64,000 nt of DNA from Rhodospirillaceae bacterium (lineage in GTDB: Bacteria > Pseudomonadota > Alphaproteobacteria > UBA8366): the NCBI GenBank assembly GCA_002724395.1, contig PBOR01000022.1:43769-107768 (forward strand), read 5' to 3'. The notes under the pieces are model-generated. The model was not told where the DNA came from, did no database searches, and saw only the letters and a program-made list of their open reading frames with translations. Position 1 is the first letter of the stretch. Every line of letters starts with the position of its first letter. Below are positions 8,069 to 18,407 of this stretch, piece by piece. The translations under genes were made by a program, and so were the position numbers.

Positions 8069-10300
8069 TTAATTATCAACCCGGAACCGTCTACTCTGGG
8101 CGAATCCCCTGGGCACAACCCGGCCAGCTTGAGCACGCCTACCAAGCCAATCTTTGAGGTTGGTTTCGGTCCTCATTTTTACGCCAATTTGCCAGCTCAA
8201 CCCATCTGCAAGCGTGAATACTTTTGCATCTGACAGAAGTCCGCTTTTATAGCGTTGCATAATCACACCGCGTCCTCTAGTCATCTCTGGTAATTCTACC
8301 ACTGGAAAAATAATTAGTTTCCTATTTTGACCGACAACCGCCACATGATCTCCATCTGCAGACGTACAAACTGCAGCCTCTCCGCCATCACTCAAATTGA
8401 GTACCTTCTTGCCGCTACGAGTTTGCGCGACTACATCTTTTTCAGCCACAATGAAACCCCGTCCATCATTCGCCGCAACCAGCAATTTTCGGTTCGGATC
8501 ATGGACCATCATAGCAACAATGTCCTGATCGTTCGGTAAATCAACCATAATCCGAATAGGCTCACCGAAACCGCGCCCGCCCGGTAATCTATCCGCTGGC
8601 ACAGTATAAAAACGCCCATTAGTTGCAAAAATTATAAGTTTATCGGTCGTTTGCGCATGAGTTGCAAAGCGATGCCGGTCACCTTCCTTATACTTAATAT
8701 CGGATATTTTTTCTAAATGCCCCTTAGCCGCACGCACCCAGCCTTTTGCTGAGCACAAAATAGTAACGGGCTCCCGGTCAATCATAGCCTCCAGTGGAAT
8801 TACAACCGCAGATGGCGCTTTTCTAATTTTGGTCTGCCGTTTGCCAAGGTCAGTTCCCGATCCAAACCGTTTTTTGATATCCCTAATTTCATCGGCAATG
8901 TTTTTCCAGCGCTGCGCCTTATCTTTAAGTAGACCACGTATTTGCTTTCCCTCTTTAGTCAATTCTGCGTGTTCTTTCTTGATTTCGACTTCTTCTAGTT
9001 TTCGCAGGTGACGAAGCCTCATATTCAAAACGGCATCTGCTTGTAAATCAGAGAGCTTAAATTCTTTAATCAAGGCCGTTTTGGGGTGATCATCTTCACG
9101 AATTATCTTAATCACCTCATCAATATTTAGATAGGCAATGAGATAACCTCCCAACACTTCCAACCGCTCTTCAATTTTAGTCAAACGGAATTTCTTGCGC
9201 CGAACCAAAACCTCATGACGATGGTTAAGAAAGGCCTGCAAAACCTCTCGCAAATTCATCACACGCGGCACACGGCCGCCGTCTAGTACGTTCATATTGA
9301 GCGAGAACCGGTTTTCTAGATCTGTCTGACGAAACAATGATTCCATCAATAAATCTGGGTTAACATTTCGACTTTTAGGCTCTATTACGAGCCGAACATC
9401 GGTCGTAGACTCGTCGCGAACATCTTCAATCATTGTGAGTTTGCGTGTGTGCATAAGTTCAGCGATTTTCTCAATCAGCTTAGCCTTCTGCACCTGATAG
9501 GGAATGCCGGTAATGATAACGCTGTAGCTGCCGCCTTTTACACGCTCTATTTCATAGGAAGCGCGCACTCGAAAGCTGCCGCGCCCAGTCTTGTATGCCT
9601 CAAGAATCGTTTCCCGATCTTCACATAGCACACATCCAGTTGGGAAATCGGGACCTGGAATGAAATCCAATATTTTACCAAGCGTGGCATTGGGCCGCTT
9701 AATGAGATGAACAAGTGCGGCACAAATCTCTGCAACGTTATGAGGGGGTATGCTGGTTGCCATACCAACAGCGATACCTGCTGCACCATTTGCCAATAAA
9801 TTAGGAAAATTGGCCGGCAAGACCTCAGGCTCACCCCCCTCGCCGTCATAGGTAGAACGAAAATCGACCGAGTCTTCGGAGATACCTTCCAACAACGCAT
9901 AAGCCACGTCGGTCATTCGCGCTTCTGTATAACGCATAGCCGCAGCGTTATCTCCATCAATATTGCCAAAATTTCCTTGACCATCAACAAGGGGATAGCG
10001 AACCGCAAAAGATTGCGCGAGCCTCACCATCGCATCATAAATAGCTGCATCTCCATGAGGGTGAAACTTGCCCATCACGTCACCGACGATACGAGCACAC
10101 TTTTTAAATCCACTATCTGGATTCAGTCGAAGTTCACGCATCGCAAACAACAATCGGCGATGAACCGGCTTTAACCCATCGCGTACATCGGGCAAAGACC
10201 GCGCCATAATCGTGGATAGTGCATAAGACAAATAACGCTCGCCAAGCGCATCTTCTAATGCGACCGTATGAATATCACCCGCTTCTGAACTGTCAGCCAT
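8069..10300 (-). CDS. parC: DNA topoisomerase IV subunit A
   Basis: The DNA-breaking subunit of topoisomerase IV, which unlinks daughter chromosomes together with ParE (not in this window). The 743 residues match ParC rather than the longer GyrA. The catalytic tyrosine is Tyr124 in [12 protein letters not shown], and the quinolone-determining region reads [16 protein letters not shown], with Ala85 and Asp89 at the E. coli Ser80 and Glu84 positions. A coiled-coil arm near residues 390-480 and a C-terminal beta-propeller-type region follow, without a GyrA-box sequence that I recognise. It is 112 bases downstream of recO on the same strand and converges on bpt. Confidence 0.95.
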   Translation of the reverse strand: MADSSEAGDIHTVALEDALGERYLSYALSTIMARSLPDVRDGLKPVHRRLLFAMRELRLNPDSGFKKCARIVGDVMGKFHPHGDAAIYDAMVRLAQSFAVRYPLVDGQGNFGNIDGDNAAAMRYTEARMTDVAYALLEGISEDSVDFRSTYDGEGGEPEVLPANFPNLLANGAAGIAVGMATSIPPHNVAEICAALVHLIKRPNATLGKILDFIPGPDFPTGCVLCEDRETILEAYKTGRGSFRVRASYEIERVKGGSYSVIITGIPYQVQKAKLIEKIAELMHTRKLTMIEDVRDESTTDVRLVIEPKSRNVNPDLLMESLFRQTDLENRFSLNMNVLDGGRVPRVMNLREVLQAFLNHRHEVLVRRKKFRLTKIEERLEVLGGYLIAYLNIDEVIKIIREDDHPKTALIKEFKLSDLQADAVLNMRLRHLRKLEEVEIKKEHAELTKEGKQIRGLLKDKAQRWKNIADEIRDIKKRFGSGTDLGKRQTKIRKAPSAVVIPLEAMIDREPVTILCSAKGWVRAAKGHLEKISDIKYKEGDRHRFATHAQTTDKLIIFATNGRFYTVPADRLPGGRGFGEPIRIMVDLPNDQDIVAMMVHDPNRKLLVAANDGRGFIVAEKDVVAQTRSGKKVLNLSDGGEAAVCTSADGDHVAVVGQNRKLIIFPVVELPEMTRGRGVIMQRYKSGLLSDAKVFTLADGLSWQIGVKMRTETNLKDWLGRRAQAGRVVPRGFAQSRRFRVDN

Positions 10301-10412
10301 AAAGAATTCTCCTACTACATATTGATACCACGGCCCGCATCATACGCAACAGGTTGTGATTAGTTATTCTTTTAGAGTTCACTCGCTTGCGGAAAACTGA
10401 AACCGCTTGAGA

Positions 10413-11129
10413 TTACTCAATGCTAAATTTCTCCGCCAAACGTCGTCTTGTATCGGGCAAATTTCGTTGTCGTGGACCAAACACATGGCGTTCAAGGAAA
10501 AAGCCGGACAGGGCCAAGCCGTTAGCAATATCCAAGCTACTCGCCTCTTCTGCACCTAATAAAAAGGCTGGCAGAACCAGCAATTTATCCTTATATGCTT
10601 CGCCAGCAGCTCTGCAAACGGCTCGGCCCGATTTTGGAGAAACATAAATCAGATCTTCCGTCGTACCGGTGGCCGCGCATTCGCTCAGATCTAATCCAAA
10701 ACCAATTTCCATCATGAGATTAAGTTCCCAAACCACATAAGTTGCAGCCCAGTGGTCGCCATCGAGTGCATCCATCAAAGTATTAAACATGTCGAACATT
10801 CCGCGGGACAACTCGCGCTCCGGCAAAGTCTGTTCGATCAAAGTAACCGCAGAAGACAAAGCCGCTAAACGCCCAGGCGCATTTAAGATGGCTGCAACAG
10901 CGCTCGACTGCAGCTCAAGCGTAAAAGATCCCAAATGTTCTTCAAGTCGAGCCCGCCAAGTCACGCTTACACGGTTCCCCGGCTGCAAGAGGCCGCGATT
11001 TTTACGCGATTGACCTCCCCGCACCAAGCCTGCATGACGACCATGTTCTGCGGTCAATAAGCTCACAATAGCTGACGATTCACCATGTCGACGGACAGCC
11101 AAAACATAGCCTTCGTCCTCCCATTCCAT
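10413..11129 (-). CDS. recO: DNA repair protein RecO
   Basis: A recombination mediator that helps load RecA at gaps with RecF and RecR; 238 residues. It begins with an OB-fold segment typical of the family: EDEGYVLAVRRHGESSAIVSLLT, then EHGRHAGLVRGGQSRKNRGLLQPG, with the conserved basic stretch near residue 37-50. A helical C-terminal half follows. No CxxC zinc-finger pair is seen, which is normal for alphaproteobacterial RecO. It follows era by 19 bases on the minus strand and is probably co-transcribed with the lepB-rnc-era genes. Confidence 0.92.
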   Translation of the reverse strand: MEWEDEGYVLAVRRHGESSAIVSLLTAEHGRHAGLVRGGQSRKNRGLLQPGNRVSVTWRARLEEHLGSFTLELQSSAVAAILNAPGRLAALSSAVTLIEQTLPERELSRGMFDMFNTLMDALDGDHWAATYVVWELNLMMEIGFGLDLSECAATGTTEDLIYVSPKSGRAVCRAAGEAYKDKLLVLPAFLLGAEEASSLDIANGLALSGFFLERHVFGPRQRNLPDTRRRLAEKFSIE

Positions 11130-11148
11130 TCAACCGGATTCCTCGCTC

Positions 11149-12051
11149 TCATGCATTGAAATTTAGACCCCACGGCTCATAGCGCTCGCGATCGTCCATC
11201 CATTTTTCGCGAACCTTAACGAACAAAAAGAGATGAACGTTACGGTCAAACATTTCTGTTAAATCCATGCGCGCCTCGGTACTGAGGCGCCTGACCATGG
11301 CACCCCCTTTACCTAGCACAATCGCCTTCTGCGTATCGCGCTCCACATAAATTGTCTGGCAGATTTTGACACTACCATCGTCGAACTCCTCCCAATCTTC
11401 TGTTTCTACTGTAGCTGAATAAGGCACTTCTTGACGCAGCGCTAGAAAGAGCTTTTCTCGTGTAACCTCAGCCGCAATTAGCCTAACCGGCATATCTGAC
11501 ATTTGATCTTCCGGAAAATGCCAAATGCCTTTAGGTACCGTATCTGCCAGGAAACTAAGAAAATCTTTTACGCCAAGTCCTTTAGCCGCAGATATCATGA
11601 AAGTTTTCTCAAAGGGGAATCGTTCGTTGAAATCAGAACTCAACGTCAACAATTCCTCTGACTTAACCAAATCAATTTTATTCAACACTAATACCGCGTG
11701 CTTTTTAACTTTACTCAATCTATCCAAAATACGTAATGCATCACGATCAACACCAGCCTTCACGTCAATCATCAACACTGCTAAATCAGAATCAGAAGAT
11801 CCTGTCCATGCGGCATCGACCATAGCGCGGTCTAGGCGTTTTTTGGGTTCGAATATACCGGGCGTATCAATAAAAGCGATTTGACTATGTCGATGCACCA
11901 TAATCCCTAATACCCGTGCCCGCGTTGTCTGAACCTTTGGCGTAACGATACTCACTTTACCGCCCACCACTTGGTTTATCAGAGTTGACTTACCTGCATT
12001 TGGCGGCCCAATAACTGCGACAAACCCAAAGCGCTCATTTTCTTTAGTCAT
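11149..12051 (-). CDS. era: GTPase Era
   Basis: An essential ribosome-assembly GTPase that binds the 3' end of 16S rRNA at the inner face of the membrane; 300 residues. The GTPase motifs are in order: G1 GPPNAGKST (residues 15-23), the switch threonines in TPKVQTTRARV, G3 DTPG near 60, and G4 NKID near 125. A C-terminal KH domain follows with VLGKGGAMVRRL near residue 246. The first codons overlap the end of rnc by 8 bases, so translation of the two is likely coupled. Confidence 0.96.
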   Translation of the reverse strand: MTKENERFGFVAVIGPPNAGKSTLINQVVGGKVSIVTPKVQTTRARVLGIMVHRHSQIAFIDTPGIFEPKKRLDRAMVDAAWTGSSDSDLAVLMIDVKAGVDRDALRILDRLSKVKKHAVLVLNKIDLVKSEELLTLSSDFNERFPFEKTFMISAAKGLGVKDFLSFLADTVPKGIWHFPEDQMSDMPVRLIAAEVTREKLFLALRQEVPYSATVETEDWEEFDDGSVKICQTIYVERDTQKAIVLGKGGAMVRRLSTEARMDLTEMFDRNVHLFLFVKVREKWMDDRERYEPWGLNFNA

Positions 12052-12712
12052 CGCTACGTTCCGCTAAAAATTGTTTCGCTGCTGATTGTTCAGCAATTCG
12101 CTTGGATGACCCAGTACCCTGTGCCGGTGAAATACCCTTTATAGTCACAGAAATAGTGAAAACAGGTGCATGATCCGGTCCAGCACATAAAACCTGACGA
12201 TAGATCGGTAAGCCGTATCCTTTGCTTTGGGCCCATTCTTGTAAAGCAGTCTTGGCATCTTGGGGCGGCTCCATGGCTTCCTGGAGCCTAGGCAAAAAAT
12301 ACTGTTCGATAAAAGCACGCGGTGGCTCAAGGCCACCATCAAGATACATTGCCCCCAAAAGGGACTCACACACATCGGCCAAAATTGTTTTATTTTTTTG
12401 CCCACCTCTTTCTTTTTCCGAGACACCTAAAAGAATATGGTTTGCTATACCTGCCTTTCGAGCAATTTCTGCAAGAGTTTCACGCCGCACTAATTCCGCA
12501 AACCGCTTGGCAAGTGCCCCCTCCGTCTCGCTAGGAAATTCAGCAAGCAAAAGATCAGCGATGACCAGCGCCAGCACTCTATCACCAAGGAATTCTAGCC
12601 TTTCATAACTACCGATGTTAGCGCCCACCGCGCTGCGATGGGTCAACGCTTCGGTAACAAGTAATTTATTGGAAAATTCGTATCCAAGGATATCCGTTAG
12701 CTCAGCCGCCAT
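12044..12712 (-). CDS. rnc: ribonuclease III
   Basis: Double-strand-specific endoribonuclease that processes rRNA precursors and structured mRNAs; 222 residues, the usual length. The catalytic signature is YERLEFLGDRVLALV (residues 37-51), and a second acidic cluster sits in ADVCESLLGAMYLDGG. The C-terminal double-stranded-RNA-binding domain begins with AKTALQEWAQSKG near residue 155 and ends with SKRIAEQSAAKQFL. It lies between lepB and era, which is standard for the class. Confidence 0.95.
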   Translation of the reverse strand: MAAELTDILGYEFSNKLLVTEALTHRSAVGANIGSYERLEFLGDRVLALVIADLLLAEFPSETEGALAKRFAELVRRETLAEIARKAGIANHILLGVSEKERGGQKNKTILADVCESLLGAMYLDGGLEPPRAFIEQYFLPRLQEAMEPPQDAKTALQEWAQSKGYGLPIYRQVLCAGPDHAPVFTISVTIKGISPAQGTGSSKRIAEQSAAKQFLAERSDD

Positions 12713-12746
12713 CTCTCAGCCCCTCAAGGCGATTTAATAAAGAAGT

Positions 12747-13556
12747 CTATTCAATACGATTGAACAACCGTCCGTAACGAATAGCAAAGGGCCATTTCCA
12801 AATTTCCCAGAGTTTGGCGCTACCATCGGTGGAGAAAAACAAAAACTCCGCGCGACCTACTAAGTTTTCAAAGGGAACAAAGCCTACAGGCATGATCGAG
12901 TGTCCGTTGGGCATTATAGAGATTACTCGGCTATCCGATGAGTTATCACGATTATCTCCCATAACAAAATAGTGCCCTTTAGGAACAATAAACTCTTGGG
13001 TATCATCCAAAGGCCCAAAATCGCCTTGCTCCTCAATAATGAGGTGCCCTTTTTCGTTCGGTAGTGTTTCCAAATACTGTGCAACGCGGCGAACCTGGCC
13101 AAAAGAAGTGCTAAACTCATATTTTTTAATCGGTTTGCGAGGAACCCGAGTTCCGTTTACATGGAGCAACCCTTTTTTCACCTGAATACGATCACCGGGC
13201 AGACCGATGATGCGCTTGATGTAATCAGTTTTATTATCCGTTGGTAATTTGAATACAGCGACATCACCGCGCTTAGGCTCTCTTGATAAAACGCGTCCAT
13301 TAATCGGCGCAAAGCTGAAAGGGAAGGAATGCTTCGAATAACCGTAAGAAAATTTAGAGACGAAGAGATAATCGCCGACTAACAACGTCGGTATCATCGA
13401 CCCAGAGGGAATATTAAAAGGCTCATAGGCAAACGTTCTGATAACGAATGCAATCAAAACTGCATAAATAATTGATCGGAGTGTTTCTAGAAAACTACCG
13501 CTTCTTTTTTGCTCCGGTTCGGGAGATGAATCAGATTTACCAGGGTCAATGGGCAT
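12747..13556 (-). CDS. lepB: signal peptidase I
   Basis: The inner-membrane protease that removes signal peptides from exported proteins; 269 residues. One N-terminal membrane helix (about residues 26-43) is followed by the catalytic serine Ser53 in IPSGSMIPTL and the general-base Lys114 in DYIKRIIGLPGD. The closing box GDNRDNSSDSR is also present. It sits 34 bases ahead of rnc and 92 bases after acpS, in the conserved acpS-lepB-rnc-era order. Confidence 0.95.
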   Translation of the reverse strand: MPIDPGKSDSSPEPEQKRSGSFLETLRSIIYAVLIAFVIRTFAYEPFNIPSGSMIPTLLVGDYLFVSKFSYGYSKHSFPFSFAPINGRVLSREPKRGDVAVFKLPTDNKTDYIKRIIGLPGDRIQVKKGLLHVNGTRVPRKPIKKYEFSTSFGQVRRVAQYLETLPNEKGHLIIEEQGDFGPLDDTQEFIVPKGHYFVMGDNRDNSSDSRVISIMPNGHSIMPVGFVPFENLVGRAEFLFFSTDGSAKLWEIWKWPFAIRYGRLFNRIE

Positions 13557-13648
13557 AAAGATCAGCCAAAATGCTTATTAATCAATATTCAAGTAAGTGC
13601 CAAAATGGGCGGGCTAGAGGGATAATGTCAAGCAGGATAGCGAAAACA

Positions 13649-14050
13649 TTATAATTCCGGTTCTCCGGAAATAATAACGATCACCTGCGCAATGGGAAAC
13701 TCATCAGTAATACTTATATCAATCTTTGCAATCATGCCCTCGGGTGTGATTTCCCGGAGGCGCTTTAACGCACCACCGGTCAATTCCATGCTAGGCTTCC
13801 CGCTCGGCAAATTGACCACGCCGATATCGGACCAAAAAACGCCTCGCCGAAAACCGGTTCCAAGTGCTTTAGAGCAGGCTTCCTTCGCAGCATAACGCTT
13901 GGCATAACTCTCTGCCCTATTGCGTCGCTTGTCTGATTTCTCACGCTCAGTTTTGGTGAAGCATCTCTCCTCAAACTTACCCGGAAACCGCTTAAGGGTC
14001 TTACTAACTCGTCGAATGTCGATCAGATCACTGCCGATACCGATAATCAT
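13649..14050 (-). CDS. acpS: holo-[acyl-carrier-protein] synthase
   Basis: Transfers 4'-phosphopantetheine from CoA to apo-acyl carrier protein, switching on fatty-acid synthesis; 133 residues. The metal-binding residues are Asp8 in MIIGIGSD and Glu57 in [15 protein letters not shown], the family signature. The gene overlaps pdxJ by four bases (ATGA), a common translational coupling. Length and motifs are ordinary. Confidence 0.95.
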   Translation of the reverse strand: MIIGIGSDLIDIRRVSKTLKRFPGKFEERCFTKTEREKSDKRRNRAESYAKRYAAKEACSKALGTGFRRGVFWSDIGVVNLPSGKPSMELTGGALKRLREITPEGMIAKIDISITDEFPIAQVIVIISGEPEL

Positions 14051-14793
14051 AAAGTTCCAGTTCCTGAACGCGCTTCATCCATGAGCACACGCATTCGCTT
14101 AACCACATTCTCAATGCCGAGGTAGATTGCCTCTCCTATTATGAAATGGCCTATATTAAGTTCAGTCATAGACTCTATGGCGGCAATTGGGCCGACAGTT
14201 TCAAAAGTGAGTCCATGCCCAGCGTGACATTCCAAGCCAATTTCCGCTGCGTATCTGGCAGCCGCTGCGATGCGCGCAAGTTCCGCTGTCCGGGCATCGC
14301 CAATCTCATAACAATACTGACCCGTATGAAGCTCAACGACTTGCGCTCCCAAAGACTTCGCCGCATCCAGTTGAGATGGAGACGCTTCAATAAAAAGAGA
14401 TACACGGATACCGGCATCAAGCAGGGGCGGTATGAAGATCGATAATTGTTTATGACCGCCAATAGCGTCTAAACCACCTTCGGTCGTACGCTCCTTACGT
14501 TTTTCGGGCACGAGACAAACCGCGTGAGGCTTTACCTTTAATGCGATTTTCTGCATTTCGTCAGTTGCCGCCATTTCAAAATTTAGCGGCTTATCTATCT
14601 GCGCACGTAATCGCGTAATATCATCATCAAGAATATGTCGTCTATCTTCTCGTAAATGCGCTGTAATGCCATCAGCACCTGCTTGAATAGCAAGATGCGC
14701 CGCGCGCACAGGATCAGGTTTAGTGCCGCCTCGTGCATTCCGCACAGTAGCTACATGGTCAATATTTACGCCCAATCTTAAAGGGTTAGTCAT
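14047..14793 (-). CDS. pdxJ: pyridoxine 5'-phosphate synthase
   Basis: A TIM-barrel enzyme that condenses 1-deoxyxylulose 5-phosphate with 3-amino-2-oxopropyl phosphate in vitamin B6 synthesis. Recognised by [18 protein letters not shown] at the start, [11 protein letters not shown], and [15 protein letters not shown] start it at the ATG at 14791-14793 (248 residues): it follows the upstream stop by one base and has AGGGTGA in front. A longer form from 14817 would overlap the DUF2062 gene by 23 bases. The end overlaps acpS. Confidence 0.94.
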   Translation of the reverse strand: MTNPLRLGVNIDHVATVRNARGGTKPDPVRAAHLAIQAGADGITAHLREDRRHILDDDITRLRAQIDKPLNFEMAATDEMQKIALKVKPHAVCLVPEKRKERTTEGGLDAIGGHKQLSIFIPPLLDAGIRVSLFIEASPSQLDAAKSLGAQVVELHTGQYCYEIGDARTAELARIAAAARYAAEIGLECHAGHGLTFETVGPIAAIESMTELNIGHFIIGEAIYLGIENVVKRMRVLMDEARSGTGTL

Positions 14794-14794
14794 C

Positions 14795-15382
14795 TTAGCT
14801 TTCACCCTTATACTCATTCCTTCGCATTCGTCGCAGACGCCGGAGTTGGTAAGTGTGTATTAAAGAATTTAAAGGCAGATAGAACAAAAACCATACAAAT
14901 AACATAGTGGGAATAGCGCCCACCAACATCGGCCAAAGAACAGGCCAAACATGTTCGACCAAATACCCCATATCCATCATCAGAACACCATTAAACATAC
15001 CGGTGAAGAATACTTCAAATTCCAAAGATTGGGCTGCAGTATCCGCATTTCCCGCCCCCATCCAATGACCCAGTGTATAGAGCCAAATCCAAATAAAGGG
15101 GAACGTCCAAGGATTGCCGACCGCTGTACCGATGGCAGACGCCAGGATATTTGCACGTAATATCCACGCCCATATCCCACCCAGAAAGAAATGAAATCCA
15201 ACAAACGGTGTAAACGAAATCGCCGCACCGCATGCAAAGCCCGCCGCTATACTATAAGGAGTGCCAGGCAGTCGCCCCAACCGATGCTTGAGGTAAATAA
15301 GCCATCGACGCCAGCCAATTGAGGGCCATAGGACACTAGTGACTCGTCTTGATAGACTTGGTTTTTCTCTACGTCTGAACAT
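14795..15382 (-). CDS. DUF2062 domain membrane protein
   Basis: A 195-residue integral membrane protein of unknown function. The DUF2062 pattern is visible: [38 protein letters not shown], with several hydrophobic stretches and a basic C-terminus ([12 protein letters not shown]). The first 30 residues are also basic. It is regularly found between rel/spoT and pdxJ in alphaproteobacteria and is almost certainly in the same transcript as pdxJ and acpS. No enzymatic motif was seen. Confidence 0.85.
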   Translation of the reverse strand: MFRRREKPSLSRRVTSVLWPSIGWRRWLIYLKHRLGRLPGTPYSIAAGFACGAAISFTPFVGFHFFLGGIWAWILRANILASAIGTAVGNPWTFPFIWIWLYTLGHWMGAGNADTAAQSLEFEVFFTGMFNGVLMMDMGYLVEHVWPVLWPMLVGAIPTMLFVWFLFYLPLNSLIHTYQLRRLRRMRRNEYKGES

Positions 15383-15456
15383 ACGCCTTAAATCTGGTTA
15401 ATCTTTTCCGGAGCAAATTTTAAACAATAAAGATAATGGAATTCGTTCGCTTGAGG

Positions 15457-17598
15457 TCAATGGCTTGTGCGCTCAACATCACGTACTGCCGACGTTGCTC
15501 GAAGCGCGGCTATAATATCCGACATGTGATTGGTATCAGATACCTCGATATCAATGAGTAATTCAAAAAAATCTGGAGAACGGTCGATAACTCGAAGATT
15601 GCTAATATTGCCGCCATCACGTCCAATAACTGTCGAAAGCGTGCCAAGCGCGCCGGGTTCGTTAGCCAGGACAATACGAATTCGCCCAATAAATCTTGCT
15701 AATTGTGAGCCATCGCCAAACCATCCAACTTCCATCCATCGCTCTGGCATCTCCGCAAAAATCTCTAATGCTTCACAATCAAGCGTGTGGATGGAGATTC
15801 CTTTACCCGTAGTCAAGATACCAATAATACGATCTCCCGGCAGAGGGTGACAGCACTTCGCAAAACCAACCTCCATACCCGGAGCAAACCCTGTTATTTC
15901 AACTGAAAACTCGCCCGCCCGCGCAATACTTTTCCCCTTGTCTAATAATAAAGTTCTATCAGTCTTAATGCCGGGAAATACAGTCTTCAACACATCATGA
16001 CCGGCAATCTCTCCTTGTCCCACGCGGGTAAACAGATCGTCCAGAGTATCCGATTTGAATTCAAGCAAAAGGTTTGAAATAGCAGAATCCGTATATTCGT
16101 ATCCCTCTTGCATAAATACCTTCTCAACGATTTCGCGACCTAAGCGGCAATATTCATCGTTTCGTTGTAGACGGACAAACCGCCGGATGCGAGAACGTGC
16201 TTTGGCAGTAACCACAAAGCTCGCCCAACCTGGTGAAGGCACTTGTGAATTAGACGTTAATATTTCCACTTGGTCACCATTTCTGAGCTGGGTGCGAAGC
16301 GGCATCATTCGGCCATTTATCTTGGCGCCAACACAATGGTTTCCCACGTCGGTATGAACCGCGTAGGCAAAATCTATTGGCGTCGCCCCTTTCGGAAGAA
16401 CCTGAACTTCTCCCTTAGGCGAAAAGCAAAATAGTTGATCAGGAAACATCTCCATTCTGGTGTGCTCGAGAAATTCTTCGGGCCCGCCAGCATTCTCCAA
16501 GATTTCCAACAATTCGCGCAACCATCGATATTGGCGCCCCTCGGTTCTGCGGTCCAGCCTGACACCTTCTTTATATTGCCAATGCGCAGCTACGCCGAGC
16601 TCCGCTACATCGTGCATATCTGTAGTTCGAATTTGAATTTCAATACGCTGGTTTTCCGGCCCGATTACGTCAGTATGGAGCGACTGGTAGCCGTTTTGTT
16701 TGGGTAAAGAGATATAGTCCTTGAAACGTCCAGCAACGAGCGGATAATTGCTATGGACACACCACAAGACGCGATAACAATCTTCAACAGATTTAACAAC
16801 AATCCGAAACGCCATCGTGTCAGATAACTGCTCAAACCCTACAGATTTGCGCCGCATTTTTCGCCAAATTGAATGAGGCCGCTTTTCGCGCCCATGCACA
16901 TCGGCGTCAATACGAATTAAGGAGAGATTGCGTCGTAAAGAATCAATAATACGTCCAATAACATCACCACTTTCCCTATGGAGAAAGTCCAAACGTTTGA
17001 CGATAGATTCCCGAGCATCAAAATTTAACTCACCAAATGCCAAATCCTCCAATTCATTTTGCCAATCGCGAATACCAATTCGTTGCGCTAAAGGCACATA
17101 TATTTCCATTGTTTCCAGCGCAATACGGTGACGTTTTTCTGGTGATTTAATAAAGCTCAGAGTCCTCATATTGTGCAGACGATCGGCGATTTTGACTATT
17201 AGCACCCGAATATCTTCAGACATGGCAAGTACGAGCTTACGAAAGTTTTCCGCTTGTTTCGTGCTACCCGATTGCAATTCTAACTGACTGAGTTTGGTTA
17301 CCCCATCCACCAAACGCGCTATCTCATCACCAAACCGACCTTGTATATCCGATAATGTTGCAACTGTATCTTCAACAGTGTCATGCAATAACCCCGTTAT
17401 AATTGAGGCCGCATCGAGTCTTTTCTCGGACAAAATGCCCGCGACTTCGACTGGATGCGAGAAATAGGGGTCTCCAGAAGCACGCTTTTGAGTGCCATGC
17501 GCTTGCATCGAGAAAACGTACGCTTTGTTGAGAGCAACTTCATCCGCACTCGGGTCATAACTCCGAACGCGCTCCACCAACTCGTACTGCCGCATCAT
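15457..17598 (-). CDS. rsh: bifunctional (p)ppGpp synthetase/hydrolase (RelA/SpoT homologue)
   Basis: Makes and degrades the alarmone (p)ppGpp; 713 residues. The hydrolase HD domain is intact (His48, and His72-Asp73 in GLLHDTVEDT). The synthetase domain shows GRFKDYI, the RXKD motif typical of bifunctional enzymes, and EIQIRTTDMHDVAELGVAAHW. A TGS domain near residues 385-450 (LPKGATPIDFAYAVHTDVG), a conserved-cysteine region (FAKCCHPLPGDRIIG) and a C-terminal ACT domain complete the standard plan. It lies 69 bases after rpoZ, the usual pairing. Confidence 0.95.
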   Translation of the reverse strand: MMRQYELVERVRSYDPSADEVALNKAYVFSMQAHGTQKRASGDPYFSHPVEVAGILSEKRLDAASIITGLLHDTVEDTVATLSDIQGRFGDEIARLVDGVTKLSQLELQSGSTKQAENFRKLVLAMSEDIRVLIVKIADRLHNMRTLSFIKSPEKRHRIALETMEIYVPLAQRIGIRDWQNELEDLAFGELNFDARESIVKRLDFLHRESGDVIGRIIDSLRRNLSLIRIDADVHGREKRPHSIWRKMRRKSVGFEQLSDTMAFRIVVKSVEDCYRVLWCVHSNYPLVAGRFKDYISLPKQNGYQSLHTDVIGPENQRIEIQIRTTDMHDVAELGVAAHWQYKEGVRLDRRTEGRQYRWLRELLEILENAGGPEEFLEHTRMEMFPDQLFCFSPKGEVQVLPKGATPIDFAYAVHTDVGNHCVGAKINGRMMPLRTQLRNGDQVEILTSNSQVPSPGWASFVVTAKARSRIRRFVRLQRNDEYCRLGREIVEKVFMQEGYEYTDSAISNLLLEFKSDTLDDLFTRVGQGEIAGHDVLKTVFPGIKTDRTLLLDKGKSIARAGEFSVEITGFAPGMEVGFAKCCHPLPGDRIIGILTTGKGISIHTLDCEALEIFAEMPERWMEVGWFGDGSQLARFIGRIRIVLANEPGALGTLSTVIGRDGGNISNLRVIDRSPDFFELLIDIEVSDTNHMSDIIAALRATSAVRDVERTSH

Positions 17599-17667
17599 GC
17601 TAAAATATTCCTGCGGTACGATGGCGCCCCACTAAAGCTACACCATCGCGAGTAAATCGACTTGCTA

Positions 17668-18024
17668 TTAAGTGGTGGGTTTACCACCCGTCGCGGAGCC
17701 ACTGGTCATCCCAGGTTCTGAGTCCGCAGTATCATCCTCACCAAACAAAGCAGTTGCTATGAACTCCATTGAGTCATCTTCTTCAGGCTCGTCAATTTCC
17801 GCGACTTTCTGAAGTCCCTTCACTAAAGAATCCCGCAGCTCATCCAACTCAATTGTCCCATCAGCAATTTCGCGCAACGCAACCACCGGGTTTTTATCGT
17901 TGTCGCGCTCTACGGTTAGTTCGCCACCAGCGGAAATACTCCGACTTCTTTGGCCTGCTAGCAGCACTAGCTCAAATCGGTTAGTTACGCGCTCAATACA
18001 ATCCTCGACCGTGACACGGGCCAT
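17668..18024 (-). CDS. rpoZ: DNA-directed RNA polymerase subunit omega
   Basis: Omega helps fold and stabilise the beta' subunit and in many proteobacteria forms a ppGpp site. The 118 residues begin MARVTVEDC, with [13 protein letters not shown] and the [12 protein letters not shown] helix typical of the family. A longer acidic tail (EEDDSMEF onward) ends in a Gly/Ser/Thr-rich stretch. The ATG at 18022-18024 is preceded by GGAG with an eight-base gap; the upstream GTG of the same frame is not needed. It heads the rpoZ-rel operon. Confidence 0.94.
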   Translation of the reverse strand: MARVTVEDCIERVTNRFELVLLAGQRSRSISAGGELTVERDNDKNPVVALREIADGTIELDELRDSLVKGLQKVAEIDEPEEDDSMEFIATALFGEDDTADSEPGMTSGSATGGKPTT

Positions 18025-18348
18025 AGGAACCACTCCATTTATTTAAGTTATTCAAAACGTTGCCGACTATAAGGCTGCACGAACCCGAAGCACAAGCATT
18101 TTCCTCATTGCCAATTAAAATTAAAATTATCGCGCCAAACCTGAAAAAAAAACCAAAAAACCTTGCAAGTGTTCAATTGCACGCTACTTCTACTCTCATA
18201 CCCATAATACTACAACGTATCTGATAATTAATTAATAAAAGATAGTAAATATAAGGCATACAATAATTTTTCTACTACATTGGAAAGGTATATTTCATTA
18301 TTATAAACATAATGACAATTTTTACTCTCTATTTATTTATAACCATTT
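18025..18348. other. AT-rich divergent intergenic region between rpoZ and the NYN gene
   Basis: No gene was seen in this 324-base stretch. It carries the rpoZ promoter candidate near its left end and is strikingly AT-rich from about 18110 on, with A-runs at 18145-18168. Its right end contains the first copy of a degenerate 71-base-spaced duplication whose second copy forms the start of the NYN gene. Confidence 0.6.
18066..18095 (-). promoter_or_regulatory. candidate sigma-70-type promoter of rpoZ-rel
   Basis: Reading the minus strand, TTGTGC (18095-18090) and TATAGT (18071-18066) are 18 bases apart, and about 40 bases separate the -10 box from the rpoZ start. Both boxes resemble vegetative promoter elements. 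The assignment is by eye only. Confidence 0.35.
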
Positions 18349-18407
18349 ATGAGGAAACTTATATTGCTACATCATATACATAATGACGAAACATATTCTC
18401 TATTTAT
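18290..18407 (+). repeat. degenerate 71-base-offset tandem duplication at the 5' end of the NYN gene
   Basis: ACATAATGAC at 18307 recurs at 18378, and TCTCTATTTAT at 18326 recurs at 18397, both exactly 71 bases on; the bases before ACATAATGAC also match partly. The second copy encodes HNDETYSLFIDGAN of the NYN domain. The first copy, read in the matching frame, encodes HNDNFYSLFIYNHL followed by a stop. The first copy therefore looks like a decayed duplicate of the gene start. Confidence 0.6.
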
